Shown here one piece after another: positions 46,576 through 57,634 of a DNA stretch of 64,000 bases. The translations under genes were made by a program, and so were the position numbers. The DNA is taken from NCBI GenBank assembly GCA_021234155.1, contig JAJEKV010000008.1, positions 24,262,618-24,326,617 of the forward strand. The letters are read 5' to 3'. The stretch is from Isoetes taiwanensis. Its lineage: Eukaryota > Streptophyta > Lycopodiopsida > Isoetales > Isoetaceae. Position 1 is the stretch's first letter. Each line of letters begins with the position of its first letter. The notes below the pieces were generated by a model. It was not told the origin of the DNA. It ran no database searches and saw nothing but the letters and a program-made list of their open reading frames with translations.

Positions 46576-47230
46576 TTGAAGCAGATCAAAGGTTTTGTTG
46601 GTACACTTCAAGGCTTGAGGATCTACATCCCAAACTTCTCTCACATTTTGAGACCTATCACCAAGCTCACCAAAGTAGGGTATGTATCTAAAAATACAAG
46701 TCAAAAAGTTCCAGTTGAGTGGAATGAAGATTGCCAAAGGGCATTTGAATTGATCAAAGAAGAGCTCAGCAAGAAGGTAACACTTCTTGCCCCTAAACCA
46801 AATGAAGATTTCCAAGTTTATATAACAGTTACATCATTTGCTGTAGGATTAGCCTTATTTCAGAACAAAAGGGTACTAAATTATGCAGGAAAGCAGTGGT
46901 CAGACACAGAGGTGAATTACCCAGTCCTAGAGAAGTCTGCTGCTGCCCTAATATTTTTGACCACTAAATTCCCCCATCTTCTGATGCAAGCTCCAAAGAT
47001 TCAAGTCTATATGAAGGTCAATCCTCTTCCAATGTTGTATGGTAAACAAGCCCTGAAGACCAAGTTCTATAAGTGGGCTGCCATGCTTCAAGACTTTGCC
47101 ATTGAAGTCCATCTTGTCAAAGCAGAAAAGGATCCGAGTAGTTTCATACCCTATGCCTTCTACAAATATGATTTGACCTCTGAAGAGGATCAAACAGAAG
47201 AAGAAGTATGTCATTTAGTTGGAGAAGCCA
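46558..47230 (+). pseudogene. Ordinary (Ty3) RNase H, active site degenerate
   Basis: Part of a 452-codon frame (46558-47916). Residues 11-35 are the end of the RT (KGFVGTLQGLRIYIPNF). Residues 60-200 follow the Ty3 RNase H plan: VYITVTSFAVGLAL where active enzymes have D-A-S, YPVLEKSAAALIF with the Glu kept, and VYMKVNPLPML where active enzymes have T-D-H. Two of the acidic residues are thus lost without any frame break. Loss of the first Asp is also familiar in Tat elements, which supports that placement. The domain may serve only as a connection, with the upstream RNase H doing the cutting. Confidence 0.75.
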
Positions 47231-47379
47231 GGTCTTGGATGCAACCCATTGTCAATTATCTAAGACATCAAGAGGTCCCTGCCACATTTTCACCATCTGA
47301 GAAAGTTAAGTTTAGGAAAAGATGTCTAACATATGTGCTGGTTGAGGACATTTTATGTAGAAAGATGCCTTCACAGATT

Positions 47380-48060
47380 TTGTTGAGGTGCTTGGCTGAA
47401 GAAGAACAGGTACAAGCTCTAAGACATGCTCATGACCTCTGCTGTGGTGGACATTATTCTATGGATGCCACAGCCAAGAAAATTCTAAGTTCTGGATACT
47501 ATTGGCCTACACTTCATCATGATGTCAAAAGGTACGTGCAGAGTTGTTCTGACTGTCAAAAGCATGCCAGCAAACGCCTGAAGGTACCTCCCCTTTCACC
47601 TATTGTGGCCCCTGGCCCATTTCTTGTTTGGGGATTAGATTTTGTTGGTCCTATACACCCATCTTCCTCTGCCAGACATGAATACATCCTAGTTGCTACA
47701 GACTTCTTCACTAAATGGGCTGAAGCAACTCCATTAACAAGTGCCAATGCAGATACCACAGCAAGTTTCCTACTGTCTAATATATGTGCTAGGTTTGGAG
47801 TACCATTGAAGATTGTTTCTGACAGAGGAACGCCTTTTGTGAATGAAGTAATAGACAAGCTTACCCAATTGCTTGAGATAAGATGCAGATACCACAGCAA
47901 GTTTCCTACTGTCTAATATATGTGCTAGGTTTGGAGTACCATTGAAGATTGTTTCTGACAGAGGAACGCCTTTTGTGAATGAAGTAATAGACAAGCTTAC
48001 CCAATTGCTTGAGATAAGACATACAAAAGTTCTCGCTTACAACTACCCTCGTGGAAATGG
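47380..48060 (+). pseudogene. Integrase, zinc-binding and catalytic core
   Basis: In the 452-codon frame, residues 290-333 form the HHCC zinc-binding domain (AHD, GGH, CSDC). YYWPTLHHDVKRY lies between the pairs, as is usual. The catalytic core has its first Asp in GLDFVG (residue 361) and the second in VSDRGTPF (residue 422), a normal spacing. The frame then runs into a 136-bp echo and stops at 47916. After the second copy comes YPRGNGQS, where intact integrases read G-N-G-Q-A-E. The catalytic Glu and about 40 residues after it are missing. Integrase normally joins the DNA copy to the host chromosome. Confidence 0.85.
47748..48019 (+). repeat. 136-bp echo in the integrase core
   Basis: 47748-47883 is repeated perfectly as 47884-48019. 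Because 136 is not a multiple of three, the second copy is read in another frame and ends the long open frame. Confidence 0.95.
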
Positions 48061-48491
48061 CCAAAGTGCAGACCTCTATTGTATATGGTACTAGCGTCAT
48101 TCTACCCTTTGAGTTGCAGGTACTTTCGCCAAGGATGATGCAAATACAAGTCAAAAGTGAAGAGGATGCTATTTGGTGCAGGTTGCAGCAGATGCTAGCC
48201 CTTGAGGAACTCAGAGATGAGACTCTACAGGTGATAACAGATCACAAGATGAAAATCAAGAAGAAATTTGACAAACAAGCAGTAGAAGTCAACTATCAGG
48301 TCGGTGATTTGGTGCTTAAGTTAGCTAGAAACAAAGATCCCACTCTAGGTAAGTTTTCTGCAAATTGGGAAGGTCCATTTGTCATTTCTTCACATGCTGG
48401 AGTAAACTCATATTACTTACAAGAGTTAGAGTCTGAGAGAATTTTGCCAAATCCTCTCAATGCACAGCACTTGAAAGCTTATTGGATCTAA
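48051..48491 (+). pseudogene. Integrase C-terminal part
   Basis: A 146-codon frame reads VYGTSVILPFELQVLSPRM, then a helical Lys/Glu-rich stretch, then NYQVGDLVLKLARNKD, WEGPFVISSHAG and LNAQHLKAYW to a TAA at 48489. This is the GPY/F-type end of Ty3 integrases (V-G-D-L-V-L-x5, then W-x-G-P-F-x-I). No chromodomain follows, which agrees with a Tat or Athila relative. The frame is undisturbed and is the best-kept part of pol. Confidence 0.82.
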
Positions 48492-49681
48492 ATTAGCTAA
48501 TGCTAGTTAGTATAGTTGTAGGTAGTCTAAAAAAGGTTGAAGTAGTTGAAATTGTTCTAGATATGATTAGCTGACACTATGGGGAGAAAACAATAAAAAG
48601 AAGAAAAGCTGAAAAGAAAAAGTATGTGTTTTGATCTTTAACATTGTCATTTGCAGGTTCATTAGTTGTTCTGTTTAAAGCCAGCCAGAAAAACCATTGC
48701 CTCCTAAAGTTGTGCTCACATGCAGGAACTCAAAACCATCATGAACAGTTTGCTGAACATCTCGTGATGAATACCAGGATTGAAGTACTAATCTGAGTCA
48801 TCATGTCATTTGCAGGACCATCCTAGTCTTCCATACCATTCATTTCTCATTTATTGGCCTCCCATTCATATAAGCCTTGCTCATACTGCTGAACATCTCG
48901 TGATGAATACCAGGATTGAAGTACTAATCTGAGTCATCATGTCATTTGCAGGACCATCCTAGTCTTCCATACCATTCCCTTTACCCACTAGCCAGCCTTA
49001 TACCACCACCATTTTTTCTTTTGGGCAAATTTGCAGGACCATTACATCTTCTAAAATGTGTCTGCACCCTTCCATAACATTCTAGCTTCATCTCATGTCA
49101 TTTGCAGGATCATCCTTTACCCACTAGCCAGCCTTATACCACCACCATTTTTTCTTTTGGGCAAATTTGCAGGACCATTACATCTTCTAAAATGTGTCTG
49201 CACCCTTCCATAACATTCTAGCTTCATCCAAGACTCCTACAAGAATGGGTAGTCAAATCCCAAAAGTATCAAGTTTTATTCACAAGATCATTGAAGCAGA
49301 TTTTGACGTTCCCCAAGTTTCAACACTTATGGGAAGTCAAAAGAACATGGTAGCAGACCCTACAAGTTACAAATGTCCAAAAGTTGTCGCCGTGTTCAAA
49401 GTTGCAATTCATCACCACAAATGTGAAGTACATATAGTTCTATCCAGCTTCCTATTCCGCACCATTTTCCATTCATGAAGACCTCAAGAAAACCTTATAT
49501 TATCTCGTGAACAGATATGCATTGATTTGGCATTCACTCTCATATATTTGCACTTTTCGAGCTTTTATGTCGCGATTCTAAGAAGCTCGATATTTCGTAA
49601 CAGATAATTCGCATCCGCATGTCGAGAAGTTTTAACAGTTTCAAGGCCGGGGACCAGCCATTTTTTCTTTTATAAAGATGT
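48492..49681 (+). other. Non-coding 3' part of the Ty3 element with TTTGCAGG repeats
   Basis: There is no gene apart from a 94-codon frame without known domain at 49194-49478. The string tttgcagg, usually followed by accat or atcat, recurs near 48650, 48810, 48946, 49030, 49101 and 49164. Two 136-bp echoes (48751/48887, about 91 bp, and 48979/49115, about 114 bp) create some of the copies but not all. A purine patch (aaggccgggga, near 49642) is the nearest thing to a polypurine tract, about 30 bp short of the LTR. Confidence 0.6.
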
Positions 49682-51156
49682 TGCCCCTTGAAGTGGCAAC
49701 ATGAAGAAGAGATGAAGATATGAAGAAAATTCTAAGTATTGAGGAGCTATTAAGGAAAAGTATCAGGCTGAAGAGAATCTAGGCCGGTGAGTACCCCTCG
49801 CCAAATCCTCTAGCCAAAACTAGCCATCCTTGATTTTTCCCAAATTTTTGAGCCTATCTCCTATTTCTCCTCGAATTTCCCTATCGCTAGCCAAATATGC
49901 TCTAAAGATGCCTAAAATCCAAAATGCCAAAAATCTATACCTTTGCCAAGTGGCATCCTAGTCATCATCCTAAAGTGCCAAAGATGTCAAAAAGTCAAGT
50001 GAAAGTCAAAATAGAAAGTCAAAAGGCACACTTTCCAAAAATACCCTTGCCACGCCATCAAGAGTCAAAATGCCACCTAGGATGGCCACCTTGCTCAAAA
50101 AATGCTTTGTCATCCAACTTTGGTTATATCTTTGCCACTTGGGTCAAAATCATGCCACCTCATCAAAAATATCAAGGGGCATTTAAAATTTCGAAAATTC
50201 ACTTAGGCAAAAAGCCATGTTTGACTTCGCCACATCATCCTTCACTATGCCAAGTCATCATTTCATCATATCACCATCCATTGCCCACCACCATTGATTC
50301 ACCTTTTTTTAGCCAAAAAATCAAAGTGCCATTTTCCAAAATTTGACCACATCATCTTGTAGCCCCAATGAAAATATGCCACCTGGCACAAAAAATTTCC
50401 AAAAAAGACCTTATATAGACCCTTGAATTCCACTTCTTGGGAATCGTGCCCTTTGAAAAAATATAAAAAAATTGTCCTATTCTACCCCCGACCTAGATTC
50501 CTTTTTCCAATCACCCCCCTCCACGTGGCTCACCCGGGCGTGGGGCTTGGAGGTACCGGTCCCACGTGGGCAAGACACGCCAATTTACAAGTTTGCGGGA
50601 TCGGGCTATATATCCACAGTATCGACTTTTTCGATTTCGGCCAGGGGATATATCCCTTGAAGAAAATACTGCCAAAGACCATTAGGGTTCTATGATTCTC
50701 GGCTTCCAAGACTTTGAGTGATGCAGCGCAGGGATTCGGATCATAACCGACCTTTTTTGGGAAAACCAATCGAATCATGAATTGATCAACAAATGAGTTG
50801 AAATCAATTCAAGTTATCTCGATATTATCTAGATTTAGCTAAATTAATAGCTATTCTCGCCGTAATTTGTTCCAAAATTTCATTTGCATTCAAAGGAAGC
50901 TTGACTGCATCCCAAAGTTTTTTCTTCAATCATTTTCACCACTTTGTTACAGAAAACATCCCAGTCATACACCTGCATTCACATATCACCTTATTTCCTC
51001 ACATTTGCACCCCTTTTCTCATCTTTTCACATCCCCTCACCACATCTTTGGCTCTCTGCACCCTAAACACAGAATTTGGCAAGTATCTTTTAGGAAATCC
51101 CACAATTTAGAGATTTGTGTATCACAGTTTTTGCAAGGATTCTGTGAAAGACAACA
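49682..51156 (+). repeat. 3' LTR (1,475 bp)
   Basis: It starts tgccccttgaagtgg and ends gaaagacaaca like the 5' LTR. It lacks the 415-bp block found there, joining atcatgaa directly to ttgatcaac (near 50780). A TATA box is present at 50412-50417. The copies differ mostly in homopolymer lengths and less by substitution. Confidence 0.9.
50412..50417 (+). promoter_or_regulatory. TATA box in the 3' LTR
   Basis: The same ccttatatagaccc string as in the 5' LTR. It could in principle start transcription into the flanking DNA at 51157 onward, where I find no gene. Confidence 0.55.
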
Positions 51157-51848
51157 AAGTCCTTGAAGTCGTCATTCTAATGCAACATTTTAATAGAAAG
51201 TCTGAGTATATCGATACAAAGTAGATAAATCTAATAACAAATAATCCATCTCGAATCCTTCAAATTAAGGATACGGGATTTGCCTGCATTGACACAAATT
51301 TACAAGAAAAGCGCCAAAGATTGCTTACCTTCTTAAGAAATCATCCGAAAACAAGAAGTCCTGCTCCTATGCTCTAGACATGAAACCGAAAACGCAGGGG
51401 GCCTCCAAAGAGGCCGTTGGAACCGACTGCTGGTCTCAAACAAGTGTAGGTCCGAAAATACTTGAAGATCTGGGCCTCCCAACAAAGAGAACATATAAAG
51501 GACGACAAATGAAAGTGAGAAGAGGCCATAGAAAGTAAAGACGCGAGGAAATTAGAGGAAATTAGTGCGGATGGTTGCTTTGGACTATTCGAAAAGACGA
51601 AGATTGGTAATCTTCAAAGGTCCGGATGTGGCGATAATCGTGTTCTCCAAGAAGCTCAAGGTTACATTGTAAAGTCGTGATCATTGTTCTTCACTTGCCC
51701 TCGCAAGAGGCGATTGATTTTGAGGAGTTTTGGGATGTGCACCCTTATGCTTAGGCAGTGTTGTTTCACTTGGTGGGTCTCCGCTTATCCGGCCGAGAGA
51801 TTTTATTCCCTGCCTCTCAGATTTATACTTGTATTTGACTCTTTGATT

Positions 51849-52084
51849 CTTTGAAGCCTAATTAGATCAAAGTGATATAAATTAAATACTTTAGATGATG
51901 CCCTTCTGTGAGCTGAGGGTATGTCTGCTTGATTTTTATTTTGTTGACACCTTTTAAAGGATGCCAATTCATATAATTAGGCCACTTTGAAGCCTAATTA
52001 GATCAAAGTGATATAAATTAAATACTTTAGATGATGCCCTTCTGTGAGCTGAGGGTATGTCTGCTTGATTTTTATTTTGTTGAC
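51849..52084 (+). repeat. 136-bp-offset echo
   Basis: Sequence from 51849 (ctttgaagcctaattagatc) restarts at 51985 and matches for 100 bp. Confidence 0.93.
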
Positions 52085-52265
52085 CATGCCACATGTGCAT
52101 TCATACTATTATATTGCAATTGCATTAAGTATGTTTGCTTCAAAAAAATAGCATTTTTATATTATTTTCTACACCGCAAATATGCTTTTTGAATCTAACT
52201 AAAATGACAGATCCACAAGTTCAGCTGGCTTGAAAATGAATTTCATGTATTTGTTGGCTGGAAAC

Positions 52266-52374
52266 AAAACAATTCCGCAAGACAAAAGAAAGGGTATAAA
52301 ACAATGGGAAAGGTCAATAAAACAATTCCGCAAGACAAAAGAAAGGGTGTTAAAACAATGGGAAAGGTCAATAG
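52266..52374 (+). repeat. 53-bp tandem pair
   Basis: The block aacaattccgcaagacaaaa at 52268 recurs at 52321, with a small difference (ggtataaaa against ggtgttaaaa). The unit length is not 136, so this is likely a true tandem repeat. Confidence 0.85.
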
Positions 52375-52588
52375 AGAAGTGGATGATAATACCTGTTCGT
52401 ACAAAAAAGAAGTTTTGCATCTAGCATAGACAGCTCCATAACATAGGTAGTTTGCTATATTCGATGTCATTCTCCTCAACGTTATTTCTACATGTCAACA
52501 ATGGTGTTAGTAGTTCCCAGAGGGGATGGCTTGCTTTCTAGAAATGTCTATATTCCCAAATTCAAAGAACACATGCAATTTAAATTCA

Positions 52589-52861
52589 AGACTTAATAAG
52601 CATGTCTACCGTATGGAGATGATAGAGCATTTTTTAAAATGCATATATCTATAGAAAATGCAAATTAAAGGCACTATCATAACAATATAAGCAACCCAAC
52701 ATTATTGAAGGAAGCAAAAGAAAGAGACTTAATAAGCATGTCTACCGTATGGAGATGATAGAGCATTTTTTAAAATGCATATATCTATAGAAAATGCAAA
52801 TTAAAGGCACTATCATAACAATATAAGCAACCCAACATTATTGAAGGAAGCAAAAGAAAGA
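52589..52861 (+). repeat. 136-bp echo, full length
   Basis: 52589-52724 is repeated from 52725 to about 52861 without differences that I can see. Confidence 0.93.
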
Positions 52862-53450
52862 ACGTGTGGAACTCTAGACACCAAAATTGAAAGTGTAGCA
52901 AGTCCAAAATATTTCAATTTGAATTACTAATAGTGTATATGACCTTCAAGCATCCCCGCAACATATTGCATTTGGTGGATTTGATATTGGCCATGTATTG
53001 ACAAAGCACCATCCGCTAGAAGTTGAAGAAAAATAGTTGTCGCGCAATATTTGAAGTAAACCTATGTTACCAAGCCGACTTCAAGAAGTAAAAAATTCCG
53101 ACCGACCCATTTTGAGAGGCCACTAGTTTTGATACCTTCACCAATGCAAAACCCGACGTAATGGTCTACGACGAAAACTTATAGCTTTAATAAACAACTT
53201 TTAACTCTCTATGCATGTCAAAAATGATATAAAATACGCAAAAGAACTACCAAACTATATGACATTCATTTTCTACGAAGTAGCTTGAGTATATGGATTG
53301 ACATGTGGAGAAATTCATTTGTGACTTGACAACCTTGAGTAGCAAAAAGTTCACATGTTACTCCTAGTTCATATTGCATGACTATCGATATTTCCTTCTA
53401 TCACTTTTCTCTTTTCAGTCGTGGTTTTAGGCAACATAGCTAATTGGTAA

Positions 53451-53750
53451 GTTAACTATAAGGAAACCTATTTGTTGTAAGCCATGAGCATATTTTACTC
53501 CGAGAAGTTCCAACCTTTTCTTTTTCAAAGAAGTCTACATCTCCATCTCCATCTCCATCTCCATCTCCATCTCCATCTCCATCTCCGTTAACTATAAGGA
53601 AACCTATTTGTTGTAAGCCATGAGCATATTTTACTCCGAGAAGTTCCAACCTTTTCTTTTTCAAAGAAGTCTACATCTCCATCTCCATCTCCATCTCCAT
53701 CTCCATCTCCATCTCCATCTCCATTTCTATCTCCATCTCCATCTCCGTTT
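53451..53750 (+). repeat. 136-bp echo containing (CTCCAT)n arrays
   Basis: Sequence from 53451 restarts at 53587. Each copy ends in a hexanucleotide array, about eight units at 53538-53586 and about twelve, with variants ctctat and ctccgt, from 53672. On the - strand the array reads as alternating Asp-Gly, an artefact of the repeat. Confidence 0.9.
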
Positions 53751-53906
53751 CTATCCGGGCAGAGGTTCCTTGTCTTTATTTCTTTGTGTAACAGCCGGTT
53801 CAACCGGCCACCTGATGGTGCATACATAAATAATGGTTGGAAGTTTGCTCTTCCCTCTTCATCTTTCACGTTTGTGATAGACACCGATAGTATTTTCATG
53901 ATCTTC

Positions 53907-54045
53907 TTTATCCACATCCTCACTTTTATGCTATTTCGCAGCCTAATTTGAATAACCCCTTTAGATTGTAACCATTTTATCCACATCCTCACCTTTATGC
54001 TATTTCGCAGCCTAATTTGAATAACCCCTTTAGATTGTAACCATT
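53907..54045 (+). repeat. 69-bp tandem pair
   Basis: tttatccacatcctcac starts at 53907 and again at 53976. The next base differs (tttt against cttt), and the rest of the unit through agattgtaaccat is shared. Confidence 0.85.
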
Positions 54046-54227
54046 GGCCCTCAATTTCGTTGGATGATGCAATTCATAACATGGCCAAAGAATGCAATCA
54101 CCACAAACAACTACCCTTGTTCTATTCTAGACAATCACAAGTATGCAAACACACCAATATCCGACCCACATATGAAGACTAATGTGACAAAGTGGCCTTG
54201 TCTCGCTATAACCTAACTTAATAACTT

Positions 54228-54489
54228 GGGGAATTGTTCACAAATTCACCAACCATTGGATCCCATCAATAAAAGAAATATATAAAAATCCAACCCTTGC
54301 AATGGTCTTCAAACCCTACAAACGTCCCTAAACGTAGATGAAAATCTTGATCTTTTGAATTTAGGGGAATTGTTCACAAATTCACCAACCATTGGATCCC
54401 ATCAATAAAAGAAATATATAAAAATCCAACCCTTGCAATGGTCTTCAAACCCTACAAACGTCCCTAAACGTAGATGAAAATCTTGATCT
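54228..54489 (+). repeat. 136-bp-offset echo
   Basis: Sequence from 54228 (ggggaattgttcacaaattc) restarts at 54364 and matches for 126 bp. Confidence 0.93.
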
Positions 54490-54532
54490 CATCTCTTGAA
54501 TTCAGAATGAAATCACTGAATTTAAGACAAAA

Positions 54533-54801
54533 CAAAACAAAACAAAAGAGCCAAATCTCAATTGTAGAACATACTTGATCCATGCTGAATTACCACATTT
54601 AAATCAGGGTAAAGGCCAATATTTTGTGCACTGTTTTGTATACTTGGATAATCCTCTGATAAAAAAAACAAAACAAAACAAAAGAGCCAAATCTCAATTG
54701 TAGAACATACTTGATCCATGCTGAATTACCACATTTAAATCAGGGTAAAGGCCAATATTTTGTGCACTGTTTTGTATACTTGGATAATCCTCTGATAAAA
54801 A
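54533..54801 (+). repeat. 136-bp echo anchored on an (AAAAC)n run
   Basis: The aaaac repeat and following sequence at 54533 recur from about 54669. The first copy ends in a run of A that merges with the second copy's aaaac run. Confidence 0.9.
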
Positions 54802-55515
54802 AGTGAACTTGTACGCTTGTTTTTCGATCTTTTATAATCGCTATGGTCCAGCCTCGTAACTTGTACCGCGCTAGAAATCTTTCACTATTCTTTCCATCAA
54901 ACTTGCAACGCTTTTAAGACTTTGAATGTTAGCATAACCCTCCTCAACTTTCACATAATGTTTTGTCCTAAGCGTAATCCATCTTCAATCTCCACATAGT
55001 CCACTACCGCCCATAGTCCATCTAAATCAAGCAGTAAAAATAACTGAAAGCACATGCGCAGATGGTGAGCTTTTCTCTGATGGCCTCGTAAATATTTGAT
55101 GCTCTCCAAATGACATGGCTACATCAAATCAAGGTAGCCTAAATAAGCCATGTACTCATGATCCCTCGCATTTTTTCAAGAGAAAAAAGTTTATAGAACC
55201 TTCTTAACGGCAAGTTGGGAAGACAATGGAGCACCTCGATTGTGATACCCGGAGAGGCAAGGGTAGCATACCTCCATCAAGAACTCGATCATCGACACTT
55301 CCCTCTCCTTCCGTGTCACATCCATGAAGCTCCAAATAAGAACAAACTATGATACAAAGTTGTAAGAACCGCAAAGCTAGAGACCACAATTTAATATGCC
55401 CGTGGTATTACATAGATCAATATAACGCAGTTGCCATAAACAATAACTATGTCCACTCATCTACAATATTTACTCTAAAATATCTAAAAATAGACCAACA
55501 AAGGTGTACCGAGAT

Positions 55516-55631
55516 ATGTAGCTCCGACAGAGGCTTTAATAGTGTCCGATATGCCCCGATAACATGCGCCAGACATGTAGCTCCTCGACAGAGGCTTTAA
55601 TAGTATCCGATATGCCCCGATAACATGCGCA
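55516..55631 (+). repeat. 61-bp imperfect tandem pair
   Basis: The block atgtagctcc, a cgacag piece, aggctttaatag, tccgatatgccccgataaca and tgcgc occurs twice (from 55516 and 55575), with a two-base insertion and one substitution. Confidence 0.8.
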
Positions 55632-56180
55632 GATCGATCCAATAATAATTTTGCTCTCTACACATAAAATTATCACCTTAATAATGGCAAGCATAAACGT
55701 AATCATAAGCAATCGCCATGAAAATACTACATGCTAACAGAGAGGAAATAAAATGGGAAGCACCTTGAAATGGGAAGTTTCTTCCTCAGATCCTTATAGC
55801 GCTTTCTCCAAATCTTTGATATCTATATCAAATTCCTTTTCCCTGAATGAAAGGGAATTTAAAAGAAAGCATAGTGTCCAAAATCATGACGCTTAATCCA
55901 CTATAGCACATATATAACTTCATGAGAACTCCATCCAATAAATCTCAAAAGGTAGCCCTTGCTATCTATCTTGTCAAACGCTTTATGTAGATGAAAGTAG
56001 GTCTCATATTTTAGTGGTAAAGCTATTGATCAAATGCATCTTAAGTAAACGCCTTTCATGGAATGGCATTAACATTGCCGCATCTATGATCCGCGGAAAC
56101 GCTCGTGGTTGCTAAAAGGTGCACATCTTCCATGCATTCTACATATATAAGATACTTTTATTTCACCACAAAGTTTAAAC

Positions 56181-57362
56181 CAGAGCATTCAAAAACTTAC
56201 AGCCAAGAAGCTCAAAAAAGTCGATTTTCGAGTCGTGGTTGAATAGCCTTGCAAGACTAACGAGCGTAAAAACCCCAATAGATGCAAAAAGAGGAGCATT
56301 ACAATTCCAAAGATACTTGTTTTTCCTCTCTCTTCAAATTTGACATAAATCTTGCAGCTCTTTGCCATGAACTTGCCGAGGAAGAATTTTCTCGATAACC
56401 CGCAATTTATCAACCGAAGTTCTTGATTTTGTTTTTCAAGAACAAATATGGAAGAACGGCTGCTATGCCCTTCACAAGAACGGCTATGGCAAGAACGGCT
56501 CGCCGTAAACAATGTCATGGACTCTTCAAAGAGATAAAGAAAGCCGACTCCATAAGAGATAAAGAAAGCCGAAGTTTTTCCATTGCTTTGACAGAACGCG
56601 GCGATGGCATAACCGGCTCGCTTCTACCCTTCAAGAACAGTTATGGGAAGAACGACTCGCTATGCCCTTCAAGAACGGTTATGGCAAGAATGGCTCACGT
56701 AAACAATGCCGGGACTCTTCAAAGATCAAATCGGTGAAGGCAGTGACATATTATTGAGAGAAAGTGGGGTCTTTGCGTGTTTTGAAGACTCAACACACAA
56801 TCCGTATCGGTGGAGGTGCTAATACAGAGCCGGGGAGCTTTAAATTGGAGGATGAATTAGAACAGGGCCTGAGGTGTAGAAATGGCTTCCCTATCAATGG
56901 CGCCGAAATGGAGCTGCCACTAGCGGTTGTGCCTCCACCACTATTGCCTAGGTGCGGGGTCATGTTGTCGCAGGATTTAGGCTACGCTCCCATCCCGCAA
57001 TTTATCAATTGAGTTCTTGATTTTGTTAGAACCACATTTAGCTCCGCATAACCTACACGATCTGCAACGAACTGCAATAATCCAACAAAAACAGGAACAG
57101 AGCTTTGGCGATGAAGAATTTTCTGATAACCCGCAATTTATCAATTGAGTTCTTGATTTTGTTAGAACCACATTTAGCTCCGCATAACCTACACGATCTG
57201 CAACGAACTGCAATAATCCAACAAAAACAGGAACAGAGCTTTGGCGATGAAGCTTTATGCCATTTAATAGGTGTCCTTAAGAATGATTTCGTGAGTGGTC
57301 GCTTACAACCCAAAAATTGTCCCAACCATTGCAATAGTTAGGAACTAAGGAACAATCTTCAT
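56181..57362. other. No gene recognised; degenerate short repeats and one echo
   Basis: Between about 56450 and 56710 a loose motif, aagaacgg, ctatgg or ttatgg, caagaa, cggctcgc, occurs three to four times with variation. Two frames (56423-56737 and 56764-57012) pass through or follow it but match nothing I know. A 136-bp-offset echo (56994/57130, 123 bp) follows. Confidence 0.55.
56994..57252 (+). repeat. 136-bp-offset echo
   Basis: Sequence from 56994 (cccgcaatttatcaattgag) restarts at 57130 and matches for 123 bp. Confidence 0.93.
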
Positions 57363-57634
57363 GTTATAGCCGTTGAGTAATTAATATAATGTACCAATAG
57401 TTAATTGCAATTAGTGGAAAGGATGAAACAATTGTACATGCTACAAGATATACTTCTAGATATACTTATACTCAACAAAACAACTTGCATGACATTGAGT
57501 TATAGCCGTTGAGTAATTAATATAATGTACCAATAGTTAATTGCAATTAGTGGAAAGGATGAAACAATTGTACATGCTACAAGATATACTTCTAGATATA
57601 CTTATACTCAACAACACAACTTGCATGACATTGA
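57363..57634 (+). repeat. 136-bp echo with one base change
   Basis: 57363-57498 is repeated from 57499. Near the end the first copy has caacaaaacaac and the second caacaacacaac. The rest is identical. Confidence 0.92.

Larger units (their letters stand above)
41393..51156 (+). mobile_element. Ty3-type LTR retrotransposon, Tat-like, degenerate
   Basis: A complete but broken element, LTR to LTR. LTRs (41393-43282 and 49682-51156) begin TG and end CA. The interior reads gag, protease, an extra RNase H, RT, RNase H and integrase, all on the + strand, followed by about 1.2 kb of non-coding DNA. RT before integrase makes it Ty3-type. The plant-type second RNase H and the loss of the first Asp in the ordinary RNase H point to the Tat group. 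The extra RNase H lies before the RT, which is unusual. No 5-bp target duplication matches (caagg before, aagtc after). Coding parts contain stops, frameshifts, internal deletions and seven 136-bp echoes. Confidence 0.9.
51157..56180. other. No gene recognised; many local repeats
   Basis: AT-rich DNA without recognisable coding sequence. It contains 136-bp echoes at 51849/51985 (100 bp), 52589/52725 (about 136 bp), 53451/53587, 54228/54364 (126 bp) and 54544/54680 (about 120 bp or more). Shorter tandems have periods 53 (52268), 69 (53907) and 61 (55531). Confidence 0.65.

Noticed and set aside
41388-51161. 5-bp target-site duplication of the Ty3 element
   Set aside because: The five bases before (caagg) and after (aagtc) differ. 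An aagtc does occur at 41384-41388, but four bases short of the LTR, so I do not call it.
53452-53992. Asp-Gly repeat protein on the - strand
   Set aside because: It is the translation of a (CTCCAT)n array inside a 136-bp echo. No start context or domain supports a gene.
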